Both the position numbers and the translations under genes were made by a program. Of a DNA stretch of 64,000 nucleotides, positions 50,301 to 59,331 are shown in pieces. Every line of letters starts with the position of its first letter. Position 1 is the stretch's first letter. The DNA is taken from positions 26,385,429 through 26,449,428 of the forward strand of contig OV121097.1 in the NCBI GenBank assembly GCA_921293015.1, read 5' to 3'. The notes under the pieces were generated by a model. That model searched no databases. It was not told where the DNA came from and saw only the letters and a program-made list of their open reading frames with translations. The DNA comes from Phorcus lineatus. Its lineage: Eukaryota; Mollusca; Gastropoda; Trochida; Trochidae.

Positions 50301-53300
50301 CAGTTTTGGATGAAGCAGCTTATTGGCGTATGCCGTTTCAGACCTATGAGGTACCAAATCAAGTGCAATCCAATCGCGAGCACGAAATACCGGAAATCTA
50401 GCAATTGCAGCGCCGATACTTGCGACAGACGCATTCTTCATTGAGTTTAACACCTTTTTGTTATTTCTGTATTTGAAAAAGCGTAAGCTATTAGCTATTT
50501 TCATTGGATATTCAGCTGGGAAATTTTATGTGCTCTTCGTCACGGCTTCAGCGAAATGACGTGGTAAGGACTAACGCTCGCCAAAGACATAATATTTGGG
50601 TAGGGTAGGGTAGTTTGAACTTCATTATTGAGGGCTAGAATGCATGCAGAGTTCTGAAAATTGTTGCAAACGTCAGGGGAAAGATTTCTGTGAGTGATGA
50701 ACTATTTGTCCGGGATGCATTACAATTTGCTTTGCAAAAATGAGACTATGACTTTAAGGGCTGCAGTCGGGCGGAGATTGATAAGGGTCGAGTACTGTTA
50801 TTGGCTTGGTACTGATGTAGTCTGAATGGTGAGCTTGAGCTCCAAACCATCACCCTTTCCATCAAAAGAAATCGTTTTTATTGACTCGAATCACTACTGT
50901 ATTTTCAAAATAGTCAGGGTTTAGTTTGGTCTTGTGAGTTCTTCTCATTTTGACATTGTTTTCCATTCATGTTCTTTAATAGGTATCTGTTGACATTGGA
51001 TCCACAGAGGTGTATGCAAGTTACGTAAATTCACAACCTTCTAAAGATGTCAACAATCTCAACCAAACCGTGACTCACACTCAGCCAGCTTCCTTCTTTA
51101 TCAAAGACAAACGACCTTTAACCTTGGCAGTGGAATCAGAACACCGGAATATACCGACCTGTTCCGGAAATGTCCGAATCTCTGTTGAAGCTTCAGTGTC
51201 AAAACGGAAAGGTAGGAGGCAGCCGCAATCTGATATTACAACTCTATTGTTCTCTTAAAGAGCCACTCCGCGAGTTGTTGGAGTCATATTTACCAAACTT
51301 AACCAATGGTGGCATTTTATCGCGAAGTATCGACTGTTACCAAAAATACACATTTTAAAGCTTGTAGGGTTTTTACAGTGACAATATGAAGGTAGAACGT
51401 CGCAATTATGATCGAAAACCGGAGAGTGGCGCGCGTCAAATCGTCAAACGTAATTTTGGAGACTTATCTAAAACAGCCAGGAGGGCAGTTAGGGGTTGAT
51501 TGAGTTTGTCAGTTTATATAACTAGTATCCATGTATATTGGACGTGATATCTACACCTATGTTCATTTATAAGGCTGTTTTTTAGATTTTCATGGAAAAC
51601 CAGTATTTGTCATATATATGTCTTTTGTACATGAAAAGTTAAGATGTTTTGATTTTATATCATCACATATGACATTTAGGTTCGTATCAAGGGTAAATAA
51701 TATGTTATGAAAATCACGGAGTGGCTCTTTAAGATCGGTAACTAAGTTGATCACCGTGTTTTGCTCGTGCTCATGTGGTAAGGGTTTAATGAACACCGGT
51801 GTTCAAATAACTTACTCACCTGTAAACAAGTACGAAGTAATTCTTTCTCATAGTGAAGATGATTCGTAAAATAACTTGTAGATTAGAATAGGAGAATTAC
51901 AAATGTCTTTGAGGAAACCGGGGATCGAACCCGTAATCTCCTAATTGATGATGATGAGTGAACTAAACACTAGACCAGCGAATCCGGCTGACATATAGAA
52001 GACATTTTAATGACCAAATGATTTAGATCTTCAGAGGCGATATGATTGAATTATACATTGTTAATTTTGTAAATCTGAAACGTCTACGGTTGTAAACATC
52101 TCCTCATTTACATTTTGAGATTTAGTTTATTGTGGTTACTCTGGTGATGTTTACCCTGGTTTTATTTTCTGTTGTTGTGCATGTATATTTCAGCATGCTG
52201 CACGTGCGGCGCGATTTCCTCAGGCCTTTGTCACCTACCGTATTTAGGCACTGCTTCTTTATCTGAAAGCGCCATTAATATCGTACCAATGATATCAACA
52301 AACGTACCTCTATTATTTTAACGTATGCTTATTATGGTTTTTTTTATTGTTATTGTAACTGCTTGAAATTTATTTTAATGATTGAATGGTAAGTCAGTTA
52401 CCAACCTCGTTGTCGGTGTGCATGAATTGAAACACCTAGGCATGGCGATGTAATCCACTTCATGCACACCTCCAACTCGGTTGGTAACTATAACAGAAAA
52501 ACCTTTGATATTATCTCCCTAAGGTCAACATTATATCTCATATATAGAAGTTGCTATGTTAGTTTTGACAGCAAGTCCAGTTATGAACTACCAACTAAGA
52601 TCTTTAGAAATGACAAGTTCTGCAAGATCGGGCGTGGCTTGCTGAATGGGTGGGTTTCATTGCTGGACAAGCTGAAAGTTTGAAGGGTTGATTCCCTGTC
52701 CAACAGTGAGCCACGAGTTACTTGGGTTACTTGGGCAAGAGACTCAGTTGAAAGTGTGCCTCTGTTCACCCAGCAGGAAATGAGTACTTGGTAAAGCAGC
52801 GTGTTGGTTTTTTTACCTGGCAAAGCAGCTTGTTGGTGGTGACCTTCCAGCGACAAACATGTCAGCTTTGGTTAGACCAGGGTAATAATGTTGGTAGCGC
52901 TTTGAGCATGCACGAGTGGATGGAAATGTGCGCCTTAATAAATATCCACATGATTATTATTTTATAAATTCTTAGTTCTACCATTGGGCTGAGAGGCACG
53001 TTTTTTGCAATTTTCATTGTTTAATTTTTTTCCAAATTACTAGTAGTGTATGCAAAATATAAATACTCGACCAGGCTATCCATAAGGTGTTACTTAAATT
53101 CTGTCAAGGCGAAAATTGCTTGCGGCCATTCTAGTGTGAAGTTACGGAAATGGATTCGCGTTGCTCAACGTTCGTATAAGAACTTAGATTGACTAAGAAC
53201 GATTGTCTTACAATTGGTACATGTAATATTTAATTTCCTTTTTGTTAGATCCCCAAGAAACCATGCTACAGTGACAGCGATAAGAGGTCATCGTATTCTT

Positions 53301-56300
53301 TCAGCCCGATATTATCGAATAACGGTTAAGATGTCCATGTTCATAAGCATTCATCTCTGAATCATTCATTGCCATATATCTTCTTTGTACAATATGTCAT
53401 TTTTTGTAAATCAATCTCCTAATTGGAATATTAGGTCACAAAGAGCAACTTTTTGCTAAGAGGCAAAAGAATACTTTCCTTTATATAAAACGACAAACGT
53501 GGAAAGGATGAGGGGGATTTTTTAGTTATCTATACAGAATTGCACTATCATCATCTACATTTGAAGAGAATTCTTAATGATACTTAATCGCTTTTTATTG
53601 AATATTTTACGCACGCTTCATTTCAGAATGCCAAAAGAAGAAACCGGATATTGTTCTTCTGCTTGACTCGACAAGTACCAAATCAAAGTCAGATTTTCAA
53701 TCAATGGTTGAATTTGCATCTAGGTTCGCTAACAACTTCAAAATAGGTCCCAATGCCGCTCAGATCGCCATGGTTACGTATGCTGAAAATCCGCTGAATC
53801 AGTTTTGGCTGAAAACGTTTCAACATCAGGAACACGTACAGAACGGAATAAGAAGCGTCCAAATGCAGGGAAGCAAAGCAAATCTTGCTTCAGCTTTAAA
53901 ATTCATTCGGGAACAGACTTTCACGCCGTCCTACGGTTTAAGGCCAGACTCGAGTCGGATCGTTGTTGTCGTAACCGGAAGTTCTATTCAAAATAACGGC
54001 TTTGCGATGACAGAAGCTCATCTTCTGAAGAATCTTGGCGTGAGGGTTGTTATTGTGGCGGTGGATGCGGCTGCTACGGATCCGGTGTTTGTCCAACTCG
54101 GATCCGGACCGGACCATGTTCAGAGATTGAAGAGTTACAGCGAGATGAAGTCAGCGGTCAGCAAAGCCGTGGTAGAGAGTTGTGGAGGTTTGATGTTGGC
54201 TATCTTAAATTCTTTTTGTAGTTTGATTTGATTTACACTGAACTGTCATTCAAATATACTAGGTCAATTCATCTGTTAACATAATTAACATAATTTCCTT
54301 TATCAGTTAAAAAACTAATCAGTCGAGGGATGTAAACTCTCGTTACTTTCATTCACACAACTGTGGTCCCTAATATAAACTTCTTGTAAAGGATCATTGG
54401 TTGGAGATTGAAAGAGCTCGCCAGCTGTCAACATACCTGCATTGAATGACAAGAACCGTGCGGTTTGTTGTCGTACTATTCAAGTCTTATATTTGCAGAT
54501 GTCCAGCTTGTTTGTATGGAAAACGGACTCCAGAGAAACTGCAGGATTGAGGATCTGCTTGCTAGCATCTACGGCAAGCTTATTGTTCCAGGTGATGACA
54601 CTATTACTGGTTTAATTGCCCTGTAGCACACATCCTTCTACATCAGCGTAATTGAATCCGCTGATCGAGCTCCTTCCATATACCCTGATATCCTTTAAGC
54701 CAAAAGCCTCATATCGCTAGCTATCTTAACAGCCAATGAGACAACTCGCATCCAGCAACAGCGGCACAACCCGGATAGAAATTCAGATGTGTATCGTCAA
54801 GCTCCTTCGATAACGACATTTCATTGACTTAAACCATAACAGGTGAGTACAGCCACGAACATCAAGCCGCACGAGGGATTTGGCTCGAAAGAGATCAGGG
54901 TATATGGAAGGAGCTCGATCAGCGGATTCAATTACTCTGATGTAGCAGGATTTGTAGCACGTGGTCTTATTGAAGGGAACTCAGGAGAATAAACAGTGCA
55001 AATTACTTTTAAAACTTTTTAACTATAAGAAGATTTCTAAGTAAACTCCAGCTGGAGATATTTGAAGGTGTTCAAACTGAAACTGCTGTTAGAATTTTTC
55101 CCTTTTAATTACATTAATTTGAAAGGATAAATTCGAACAAATTTTAACATCAAGCACATTGCTGTGTATAGTGTATTTGAGTCAATAGATGGGAGAGGAA
55201 GTGAGGGTATTTTGGAGGATATCAAGCGTGCTTCAGAAACAAACTTGAAGAATTACGGCTGGCCAGCCATTCAGATAAATCTTCCTTGTCATCTTAGATT
55301 GGTATGTGCGTAGCGTAGATACCTGATACGATAAAAAGAAAAGAGAAACTTCACCTGCAATGCATATCGCACGCAAATCTCCATAAAAAAGAAAAATAAG
55401 TTTTACTGCCTTGAGTAACCTTTCCGATATCAGTTCTATAACATCGGAAAAGAAAAGCAAATGGTCATATAAGATGTGAAATGACATTATGTAAGAAAGT
55501 CTGTTTTTACTTCGAATCGCCGAGGAGGGCCCTTGAATTACTAGTAAATATGACGTCATTTAGCAAGGCTTAGATTAACCAGTGATTAAGAATGGCGAAA
55601 TTTATGGCTTTCGAGGAAAGTGGATCCCACTTGTGGATGACTGCATTGCCTAAGTAGATTTATCGGAATTTACATCCTTGAAATCCTTCAATCTTTCTTT
55701 ACAGATCACGGTGCCATACCAAACAGCCCTTGCTCCGTGAAACTACCAGTCCCACTTAACATCCAGCGATTCCCTCACCCAAGAGATAAGGACAGATTCA
55801 TCATCTGCGACGACAAAGGTCAGACATATTTGGGCCTCTGTCCTCTAAATGAAATCTACAATGGAAAAACAACTCAATGCGAGTACCCAGGAACGCAGCC
55901 GAGTACTCAACTTCCAGGAACACCATTTCCGGTCTTGCCACAGACAACTTCCGGCTTCTTTCCCGCCCAGACAACCAGACCAACTCCTGGTCAACAAACT
56001 CCAAGCCCATCAGTTCCCCTTCAGCCGTCGGCTAGTCCATGTTCAGGCGGTTCTTTAGCCGCAGGCCTATACTTCTTCCCCTATTATCCTGATGGCCACA
56101 AGTACATCCACTGCTCTGGGGTGAATGCATCGACGCTGGAAACGTGCGATAAGTACAAGATCTGGCGTCAACAAAGTCTTCAATGCGAGTTTGAATACGT
56201 AACAGACGAGCACGGAGGTGCAATACCATCCCTACACAACCCGTGCATTGTCGGTGTCTCTGCATACTTTCCTCACCCGACAGACAAGCAGGCGTTTATT

Positions 56301-56384
56301 CAGTGCGATGCCTTTGGTGAGGGGTTCTTGTTGAAGTGCGAAGGTAACACTCACTTCGTACCTGGTCAGGATACATGTCAATAA
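36310..56384 (+). CDS. secreted protein: lysozyme/SLT-like domain, two VWA domains, three chitin-binding domains (912 aa)
   Basis: Eight exons: 36310-36552, 44859-45138, 46554-47111, 49742-49836, 50983-51211, 53627-54187, 54499-54591 and 55705-56384. They total 2,739 nt and join in phase. Residues 1-19 are a signal peptide. Residues about 55-175 (LAYVESQDG, YYGGIWQ, LAASIYLE) recall the ES and GLMQ motifs of the lysozyme/transglycosylase fold. VWA1 is about 181-360, with an altered metal site (DTSGP). Residues 361-468 look like a beta-rich Cys module. VWA2 is about 473-655 (LLLDSTST). After a Pro/Thr linker come three four- to six-Cys CBM14 (peritrophin-A) modules ending at the C-terminus. 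VWA plus chitin-binding domains resemble Pif/BMSP-type shell-matrix proteins, so binding to chitinous extracellular matrix is inferred. AATAAA at 56410-56415. Intron 1 contains a whole LINE. Confidence 0.85.
37045..37325. repeat. tandem GGGGTGAAAAATGCACGAC unit and CACGAGCT-rich repeat
   Basis: A 40-bp unit beginning GCGAGGTTTGAAATGTTAAT is repeated twice (37047 and 37087). It is followed by a region with many CACGAGCT or CTACACGAGC words to 37318. The first part matches 12.06-12.16 kb. It lies in intron 1 of the VWA/chitin-binding gene. Confidence 0.6.
38160..38505 (+). mobile_element. Penelope-like element terminal-repeat remnant
   Basis: 38178-38290 matches the inverse of 58964-59045 (GATTGATCCAGTCAGAACCA, ATTCATCGTATTG). 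38260-38310 matches 59805-59850 (TTCACGTGAGAAACCTA). 38410-38485 matches 60010-60080 (ACTATGTGAAGTATGTTATA). Between them are an AT microsatellite (38313-38356) and a long palindrome (38356-38452). GACC..GGTC followed by GAAA and a self-complementary ATGAATTCAT at 38178-38206 is hammerhead-like, but the CUGAUGA box is missing. Confidence 0.7.
38356..38452. repeat. near-perfect palindrome, about 42-bp arms
   Basis: ATTAAATATAACATACTTCA and its exact inverse flank a short ATT-rich loop. The arms include GTTTGCAGAATCATT and its inverse. It appears to be an inverted duplication of the Penelope-like terminal repeat. Confidence 0.8.
38647..39831 (+). CDS. LINE ORF1: 2A-like peptide, coiled coil, RRM-like RNA-binding protein (394 aa)
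   Basis: The first ATG is 38647. Residues about 45-65 are hydrophobic (LLICAFIFSIHLSASFA). Residues 130-137 are DVELNPGP, codons 39034-39057, a complete 2A-like (D-V-E-x-N-P-G-P) ribosome-skipping motif. 2A motifs at ORF1 N-termini are known from APE-type LINEs of sea urchin, lancelet and molluscs. Skipping would release an N-terminal peptide of about 136 residues with signal-sequence character and a main product of about 258 residues. The main product has a coiled coil (about 145-235, heptads of I/L/V with D/E/K), then SRRDNIILHGIPE, typical of L1-type ORF1 RNA-binding domains, and a basic, Ser/Arg-rich tail. It should bind LINE RNA as a chaperone. It ends at UAG 39829-39831, and the frame stays open beyond. 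Confidence 0.88.
   Translation: MMVSIDVYRARIGSFTHPRGTRQVTLHKEREYSPYVSGTDVQYRLLICAFIFSIHLSASFALIHAVENLNFDHYLPKENVFACAPCDVTTFETDPVLYMYQSHIARDMCFLGGNMQPASVVRQILLCANDVELNPGPPTLQEVHDSIMAKLEDNKCELSKQITSLKEEVKSISSRCDKLDKTVNTIKSDIENLQQTSETIYADFDAISEKVDTIDDRMTRIDDELDKLEAFSRRDNIILHGIPEAEGEKSIACKETVLSTFDKYLTFKTWQSADVIRAHRLGAKRQQSAKPRPVIVKLAVSDDKVRALKSRPVLKENGLGISSDLTARQRRQLQSLKETGKFGYFKDGKLFTVDREDSEISTRSTQMQTRQRRRQPVTDSSGSRSKTPSRSTRP
39034..39057 (+). other. 2A-like ribosome-skipping motif
   Basis: Codes DVELNPGP; skipping would occur between Gly (39052-39054) and Pro (39055-39057). It is preceded by a short hydrophobic RQILLCAN stretch, as in other 2A sequences. Confidence 0.85.
39832..43347 (+). CDS. 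LINE ORF2: APE endonuclease and reverse transcriptase, same frame as ORF1
   Basis: The frame opens right after the ORF1 UAG and runs 1,171 codons to TAA at 43345. No ATG precedes the endonuclease; the first is at about 40030, past its first catalytic motif. Counting from TTG 39922, the APE endonuclease has CWNVNGL (2-8), VETF with Glu31, GDMNAR (151-156), SVNDY (236-240) and SDHFP (262-266), so all catalytic motifs are present. The reverse transcriptase includes NYRGISL, TQAGFRKGYST, FVDFRKAFDSVD, GLRQGCILSP and FADD at 743-746. The C-terminus has a zinc-knuckle-like CPLCK..EIHFMLVCP from residue 1066. It nicks DNA and primes reverse transcription of its own RNA. The full set of motifs suggests an intact protein, probably made by UAG read-through or non-AUG initiation. 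Confidence 0.9.
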   Translation, partial: GVGQGPDDISQGSIDNDTANTVTNNSTLPLLCWNVNGLRDKVNDCEFLTYLRKFKIVCLVETFVIDMSNINWLDGYDIYYSPAVQLSGFGRLSGGVCVCIHHSISKMCTLLATSIDNFIFIKLPKRSFGIKKDINLICTYIPPLGSPYYHDREHKCNIEQIDQFLIDNLPEISDSFTMLCGDMNARTGELDNQHISFDDDMENDYLRYSEEGDILLDDRKSHDKIVNRFGRALLDMCHALQLFIVNGRVFGDMLGEYTFCSHQGSSVNDYVICSPGLFQFIEMFNVGDRIDSDHFPLELNCKFPFLDIENEQHGDCCWKDKIVWNDILAKCFINTLSDKISSCSQRLLSLIDIDLDGAIDQFVSMILTSSECMKKPFLTMKNNISRKPQLNAECKSVRRNARKALRAFRCIRPEYNKTHYCKLRNKYKNCCRKFKSDLRKQKQTRLNGSITNPGKFWKEVRSLQNRRSNQNPIPKTEWLIHFKKIFSNECVFDSDHDNDMLDDMYSSPSEFYTDMDKLILESTISEKEISDAISHLKNGKAAGPDDIVIEMIKCSVSITMPFLVKCFNRVFDNGLFPKNWSTSIIVPLHKKGKLDDPDNYRGISLMSTLGKIFTTILNNRITSWVNMRDLIPETQAGFRKGYSTSDHIFTLFAIIQKCLSRRKHKLFVAFVDFRKAFDSVDRSKLWYCLLRAGFRGKMYYILKSMYANIKSCVRCDGNLTDYFDCPVGLRQGCILSPMLFSFFINELYYEIADNGKHGIQMFPDFIEILMLLFADDVILVSDTVIGLQNQLNILERYTKEWKLSVNYDKTKIVIFRRGGPLSANEKWVLNGIRLQVSSQYKYLGLLFNYTMNFSKSVNDLVTRAKKALLNVLSVTYKIGITTPKVFFKLFDSQIQPILLYGSDIWGYQRYDCLEKLHLLACKKYLSVGLSTPNCMIYGECGRYPLYINSQIKCLKHWIKLIGMLDTRIPKLAYNMLFHLDNIGKITWASHIRNLLFSHGFGFIWMNQTIGNIDLFLYDFRNQAINMFHQDWHSTLNDSSRYDCYRTFKSLLQPEKYLSILYSKDLRKYFIRFRLGLLDLMINEGRKMCIEKNRRICPLCKSAVENEIHFMLVCPSYSVFRRKYIPEKFLSKSPNVAFTSLMSSQNENVILHLSLFIKHSIRFRDELLKTCN
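43472..44858. other. rest of intron 1 of the VWA gene
   Basis: Contains a SINE-tail-like fragment at 44310-44365 (GGCTGAAATATTACCCAAGA, GCGTTAAACAAAAAGTCACT), common in molluscan repeats. Nothing else recognised. Confidence 0.45.
45180..45817. mobile_element. MITE of the CATCCTGCTACATCAGCGTA family, interrupted by a foldback repeat
   Basis: Left end CATCCTGCTACATCAGCGTA and its inverse at the right end; ATACTTGAT flanks both sides (45171-45179 and 45818-45826). A second copy lies at 54.6 kb. Comparison shows the left arm broken after CATCATATA (45226), resuming at CCCTGATATCC (45587); the DNA between is foldback copy III. Confidence 0.8.
45229..45586 (+). repeat. foldback repeat with TGACGTC sites, copy III, nested in a MITE
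   Basis: Hairpin 45229-45378 with arms from ATACTAAAC and apex GAGCGAAAGCGAG, followed by TGACGTCG (45457-45464), TGACGTCA (45477-45484) and TGACGTCA (45501-45508), and the end GGTATCTTACACGGGCGAG. The order and end match copy II at 26.5 kb. Confidence 0.7.
47327..47438. repeat. foldback hairpin in intron 3 of the VWA gene
   Basis: AGGAATTAC..TTTATCTGTC..GTGATAAATTCC and its inverse surround GAGCTTTAGCGAG. Same apex style as the other foldbacks. Confidence 0.6.
47786..47938. repeat. GC-rich foldback hairpin in intron 3 of the VWA gene
   Basis: Left arm GGCTTTGTTTGTGAAGTATG and its exact inverse at about 47905-47924, flanking a G/C-rich centre (GGAAAGGGGAAGGGCC..GGCCCGCCCCCC). Confidence 0.65.
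48158..48226 (+). repeat. tRNA-Leu-like pseudogene or SINE head
   Basis: ATGGCCGAGTTGTCAAAGGC GCCAGTTTAG resembles the D-arm and anticodon side of tRNA-Leu (ATGGCCGAGTGGTCTAAGGC). The T-arm is degenerate (GCATGGTTGGACACC), so it is not a working tRNA. Confidence 0.5.
49549..49650. repeat. near-perfect 45-bp-arm palindrome in intron 3 of the VWA gene
   Basis: CATCCTGTCTCAGGGTAAGA..GACGCTCCA and its inverse are separated by about 10 bp. Three mismatches or fewer in 45 pairs are visible. It lies 90 bp upstream of exon 4. Confidence 0.8.
51905..51985 (-). repeat. tRNA-like fragment
   Basis: The minus strand reads TTCGCTGGTCTAGTGTTTAG (A-box like) and GGGTTCGATCCCCGG (B box, T-arm). The acceptor ends do not pair, so a pseudogene or SINE head is more likely than a tRNA gene. 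Confidence 0.5.
52399..52489. repeat. hairpin with about 31-bp arms
   Basis: AGTTACCAACCTCGTTGTCG and GTGTGCATGAA pair with the inverse near 52459-52489. It lies in intron 5 of the VWA gene. Confidence 0.65.
52625..52985 (+). mobile_element. tRNA-derived SINE with CR1/L2-like 3' tail
   Basis: Head GGGCGTGGCTTGCTGAATGG with a decayed B box (GAAGGGTTGATTCCC). The central TTGGGCAAGAGACTCAGTTG..CACCCAGCAGGAAATGAGTA resembles a conserved SINE core widespread in marine invertebrates. The tail GTAGCGCTTTGAGCATGCAC..TATCCACATGATTATTATTT resembles that of the LINE remnant at 13.9 kb. Confidence 0.65.
54630..54950. mobile_element. MITE of the CTACATCAGCGTA family, intact copy
   Basis: Inverted ends with CTACATCAGCGTAATTGAAT and GATCGAGCTCCTTCCATATA pair over about 70 bp. 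TGTAGCAC flanks both sides (54622-54629 and 54951-54958), an 8-bp target duplication. It lies in intron 7 of the VWA gene, 39 bp past exon 7. Confidence 0.85.
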
Positions 56385-56409
56385 AGATTTCAGCCCTTGC
56401 TCTTTGGAT

Positions 56410-56415
56410 AATAAA
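56410..56415 (+). terminator. polyadenylation signal of the VWA/chitin-binding gene
   Basis: AATAAA 26 nt past the stop codon; a second AATAAA overlaps the stop itself. Confidence 0.6.
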
Positions 56416-57635
56416 ATTCAACTCATACTTTTTCTTCTATCATACGATTGGCGTTATCGCAATTGTTTTCTGGGTAGTAATTTCTATGCAACGACGGAAA
56501 GGGTAAACTCGTTTTTATTGAAATGAAATTCGACAGACATATTGTTTATACAAGCCTGTTGTTAATACTTGATAATTATCAATTCAAGTTGTAATATGAG
56601 TCTAAAACTTAACAGCGCACATTCTATACAAATGTCTATCTGAAGTGAAGCCATTTATCAACGCCACGAGTAATATATGTGTATACGTTAAAGGGGTAAA
56701 TATGCTCATTTCTTAATATAATATTAACACATCTGTTTCATGAATTAATTGCAATTTTACAGATTGAATGCATATTATTTCGCCTAAACAAATTACGGAC
56801 CCCGAAGCCGATACCGTGATAAATACTCTCTCTTTAAATCTAGTTCACATGGAATGGGATATTCTGTTCGAATTCATTGATAACAATAGTTTTCGGGTAA
56901 TAGTAGTAGGATCGTGTTCTTATATATCTCCATTCTCAGATTTAATACTAGACTGCCTAACGGGTAATTCTCTATTATTTTAAAGAAATATGTGGTTAAT
57001 GGATATAAAACCTTATCAAATGTATGAAACCAATGACACGTGTTTCCTTGGCAACCTGGTTCCAGAGATGTGTAAACATGAGGGACTTTACATCCTGGCA
57101 AATCAGAAATAATAAACCTGAGATTCCATCAATCCCATGATTGCCTCCACAGGTTTCCCTGGTCTATAAACAACTATCCAATGATATCATGCCACTTTGG
57201 AAGTATATAAGTGCTGTCAATCACTATTAGCCAATACATTACTACAAACCAGACAGTAGCAATCTACACTCATACTGCAGGATGGTCATAATAAATTCAT
57301 CTCAGAACAATTAACAATTTCCTTTTTGAAGTAAAATTTCTTAGGAGATGCAGGTAGATCCCTCAAGGCGAGGGAAAAAGTAAAAAGGTTTCATTGTGAT
57401 ATATAGAGGCATGATTTGTGAAGATTAACGGAACACTAAGCCCTGACGACCGAGGATAAGTGACGTGATGACCACAACATGATGATTTTATCAATGTAAT
57501 AACTAGCATTTTATCAAACAAACCATGTGCTATAGTATCAAACCTATCATCACTTGTTTGCTTACAAATGACAATACCATTTGTTAGTTTATCCAATGAA
57601 CGTGGTACCTCAGTATAAACGTTTCCTCTGTTTGG
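56416..57635. other. gene-free stretch
   Basis: GTATATAAG at about 57203 looks like a TATA box, but no convincing reading frame follows. Otherwise AT-rich DNA. Confidence 0.35.
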
Positions 57636-58112
57636 CATTCTCTCCCGACAGAGGTAGCTCTTTCATAAATTCCTATACAACCTCTGTCTTAATTCGAAGG
57701 TTTCTCGGGCATCAGACAGTTTCCCCTAGCGAGACAAAATTGCAACTTAAACTACCTGGCTATATTTCAGCCAATGACAACAACGAATGCATGATAACAT
57801 ATTTGTTGTCACACAGGCCTGTGCAATGAAAAAGTCGCAAAATGAGGCGTTTGTGTTCTGTAAAGACGACTCAAAGTGCAAGGTGCCTATTCGAATAAAG
57901 TTAAGTTTTTTGGAAACCTTACGAAAATAACTTAGGCGATTTAAATAATAGCTTTTGAATCGGCGTCACTGATTGCACAACTAACTTTGATTGCATCTAA
58001 TCGGCGTTCTACATTTCGTGCACAAGAAACCTTCGGATTAAGACAGAGGTTGAATAGGATTATAGGACGGAGCTACCTCTGTTGGGAGAGAATGCTGTTT
58101 GATAGTGTATAG
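57636..58112. mobile_element. MITE with about 85-bp inverted repeats
   Basis: The left end has GCATTCTCTCCCGACAGAGG and ACCTCTGTCTTAATTCGAAG; the right end carries their inverse (CTTCGGATTAAGACAGAGGT, GCTACCTCTGTTGGGAGAGA). No coding potential; frames here are shadows. A one-ended relative is at 2345-2400. Confidence 0.75.
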
Positions 58113-58187
58113 TCAACTCAATGAGAGGCAACCTAAAAAACGTATTAGAGAATATCTATGAGCATGCGCAACACAAATGTAGAATGG

Positions 58188-58501
58188 TGAGTGAGGTGAG
58201 TCGGTGTTTAACGCCGCTTTCAAGATTATTTCACTTATATCGCGGATGCTAGTATTATTGCAGGGAGAAAGCCCGCAACACCATTGTGGCTATGCATTGT
58301 GGTGAAACCTGCGAGCATCGGCTGGAACTAGCGAACCATGGGTGGCACTGCGCTGAATTTCAGTGCAGCATTGCACCCAAACCTGACTGCGTGTAGAACA
58401 GCTCTCTACTGCAGACAAAGTTGCCGAGCCCCTGGCGGGATTCGAACCACGGACCTCCTGATCCGAAGCCGAACGCGCTAACCACTGCGCTATCCCGCCC
58501 T
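58188..58501 (-). mobile_element. tRNA-Arg-derived SINE, copy 5, full tRNA head
   Basis: Minus-strand head GGGCGGGATAGCGCAGTGG, B box GGTTCGAATCCC, body and AAAGCGGCGTTAAACACCGA tail. It is flanked by AAATGTAGAATGG (58175-58187) and AAATGTAGCATGG (58502-58514), a 13-bp duplication with one mismatch. Confidence 0.88.
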
Positions 58502-58902
58502 AAATGTAGCATGGAAGGAGGTTCATATTCAAATATCAAACAGAACTGAACGTCGTCGCTGATGAATTTACTAAACAATGAAGACATAGGTTGGAAAAAA
58601 TAGAGAATCCCAAAAATGTGTTTTCTGATATGAAATAATTCAACACGAATTATTATAGCAAAGATAACCTTGCTTAGGATATTTCACTTTATAGACAAGT
58701 ATTGACATATTTGATATCAGAAGACATGATTGTGAAATTCTGTTTATCATCAAAAATAATTTTTCATCACGTTTCGCTGAAACATTTGCGAACGCCCAAA
58801 TGTGATGATGTCATAGCCTCGTGACGTCATCATGTTTATGGCATTGTAATGTCATCACTTTATGATGTACATCAAATTTATCATGAACTAGACGTCTGGG
58901 TA

Positions 58903-58903
<1 letters not shown>

Positions 58904-58962
<59 letters not shown>
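58904..58962. repeat. AT microsatellite
   Basis: About 29 TA units directly abutting the end of the Penelope-like element. Further runs at 59849-59877 and 60079-60134. Confidence 0.9.
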
Positions 58963-58967
<5 letters not shown>

Positions 58968-59331
58968 GTAAACATCGGATGGTTCTGACTGGATCAATCT
59001 TCTTTAATACAATACGATGAATTCATTTCGACCAGTGTATCGGTCTTTTCAAGTATGTTTGACAAATGAAAGTATACACATATTTATAGAAGGAACAAAA
59101 CAATAAATTCATACATTCATATATGTGAATGGGTAATTGGTTAATCAGTCATTCGTTGCCAATCACGTAATAATTGCCTCAAGCACCCCTAATTGGGTGT
59201 GACTCGAACACAATGGGGTTGTTCAGGGTTGATGATTCTGCAATGTTGCATTAATCACTGATGGGACCGAGAAGTGCAATTAAACACTCTTGATTCAATA
59301 TATCACAATAGTAATCGCTTCCTTATGTGAG

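Noticed and set aside
57195..57300. Core promoter with TATATAAG box
   Set aside because: No plausible open reading frame or exon follows; AT-rich DNA gives such matches by chance.
57581..57829. 82-aa plus-strand frame
   Set aside because: Overlaps the terminal repeat of a MITE.
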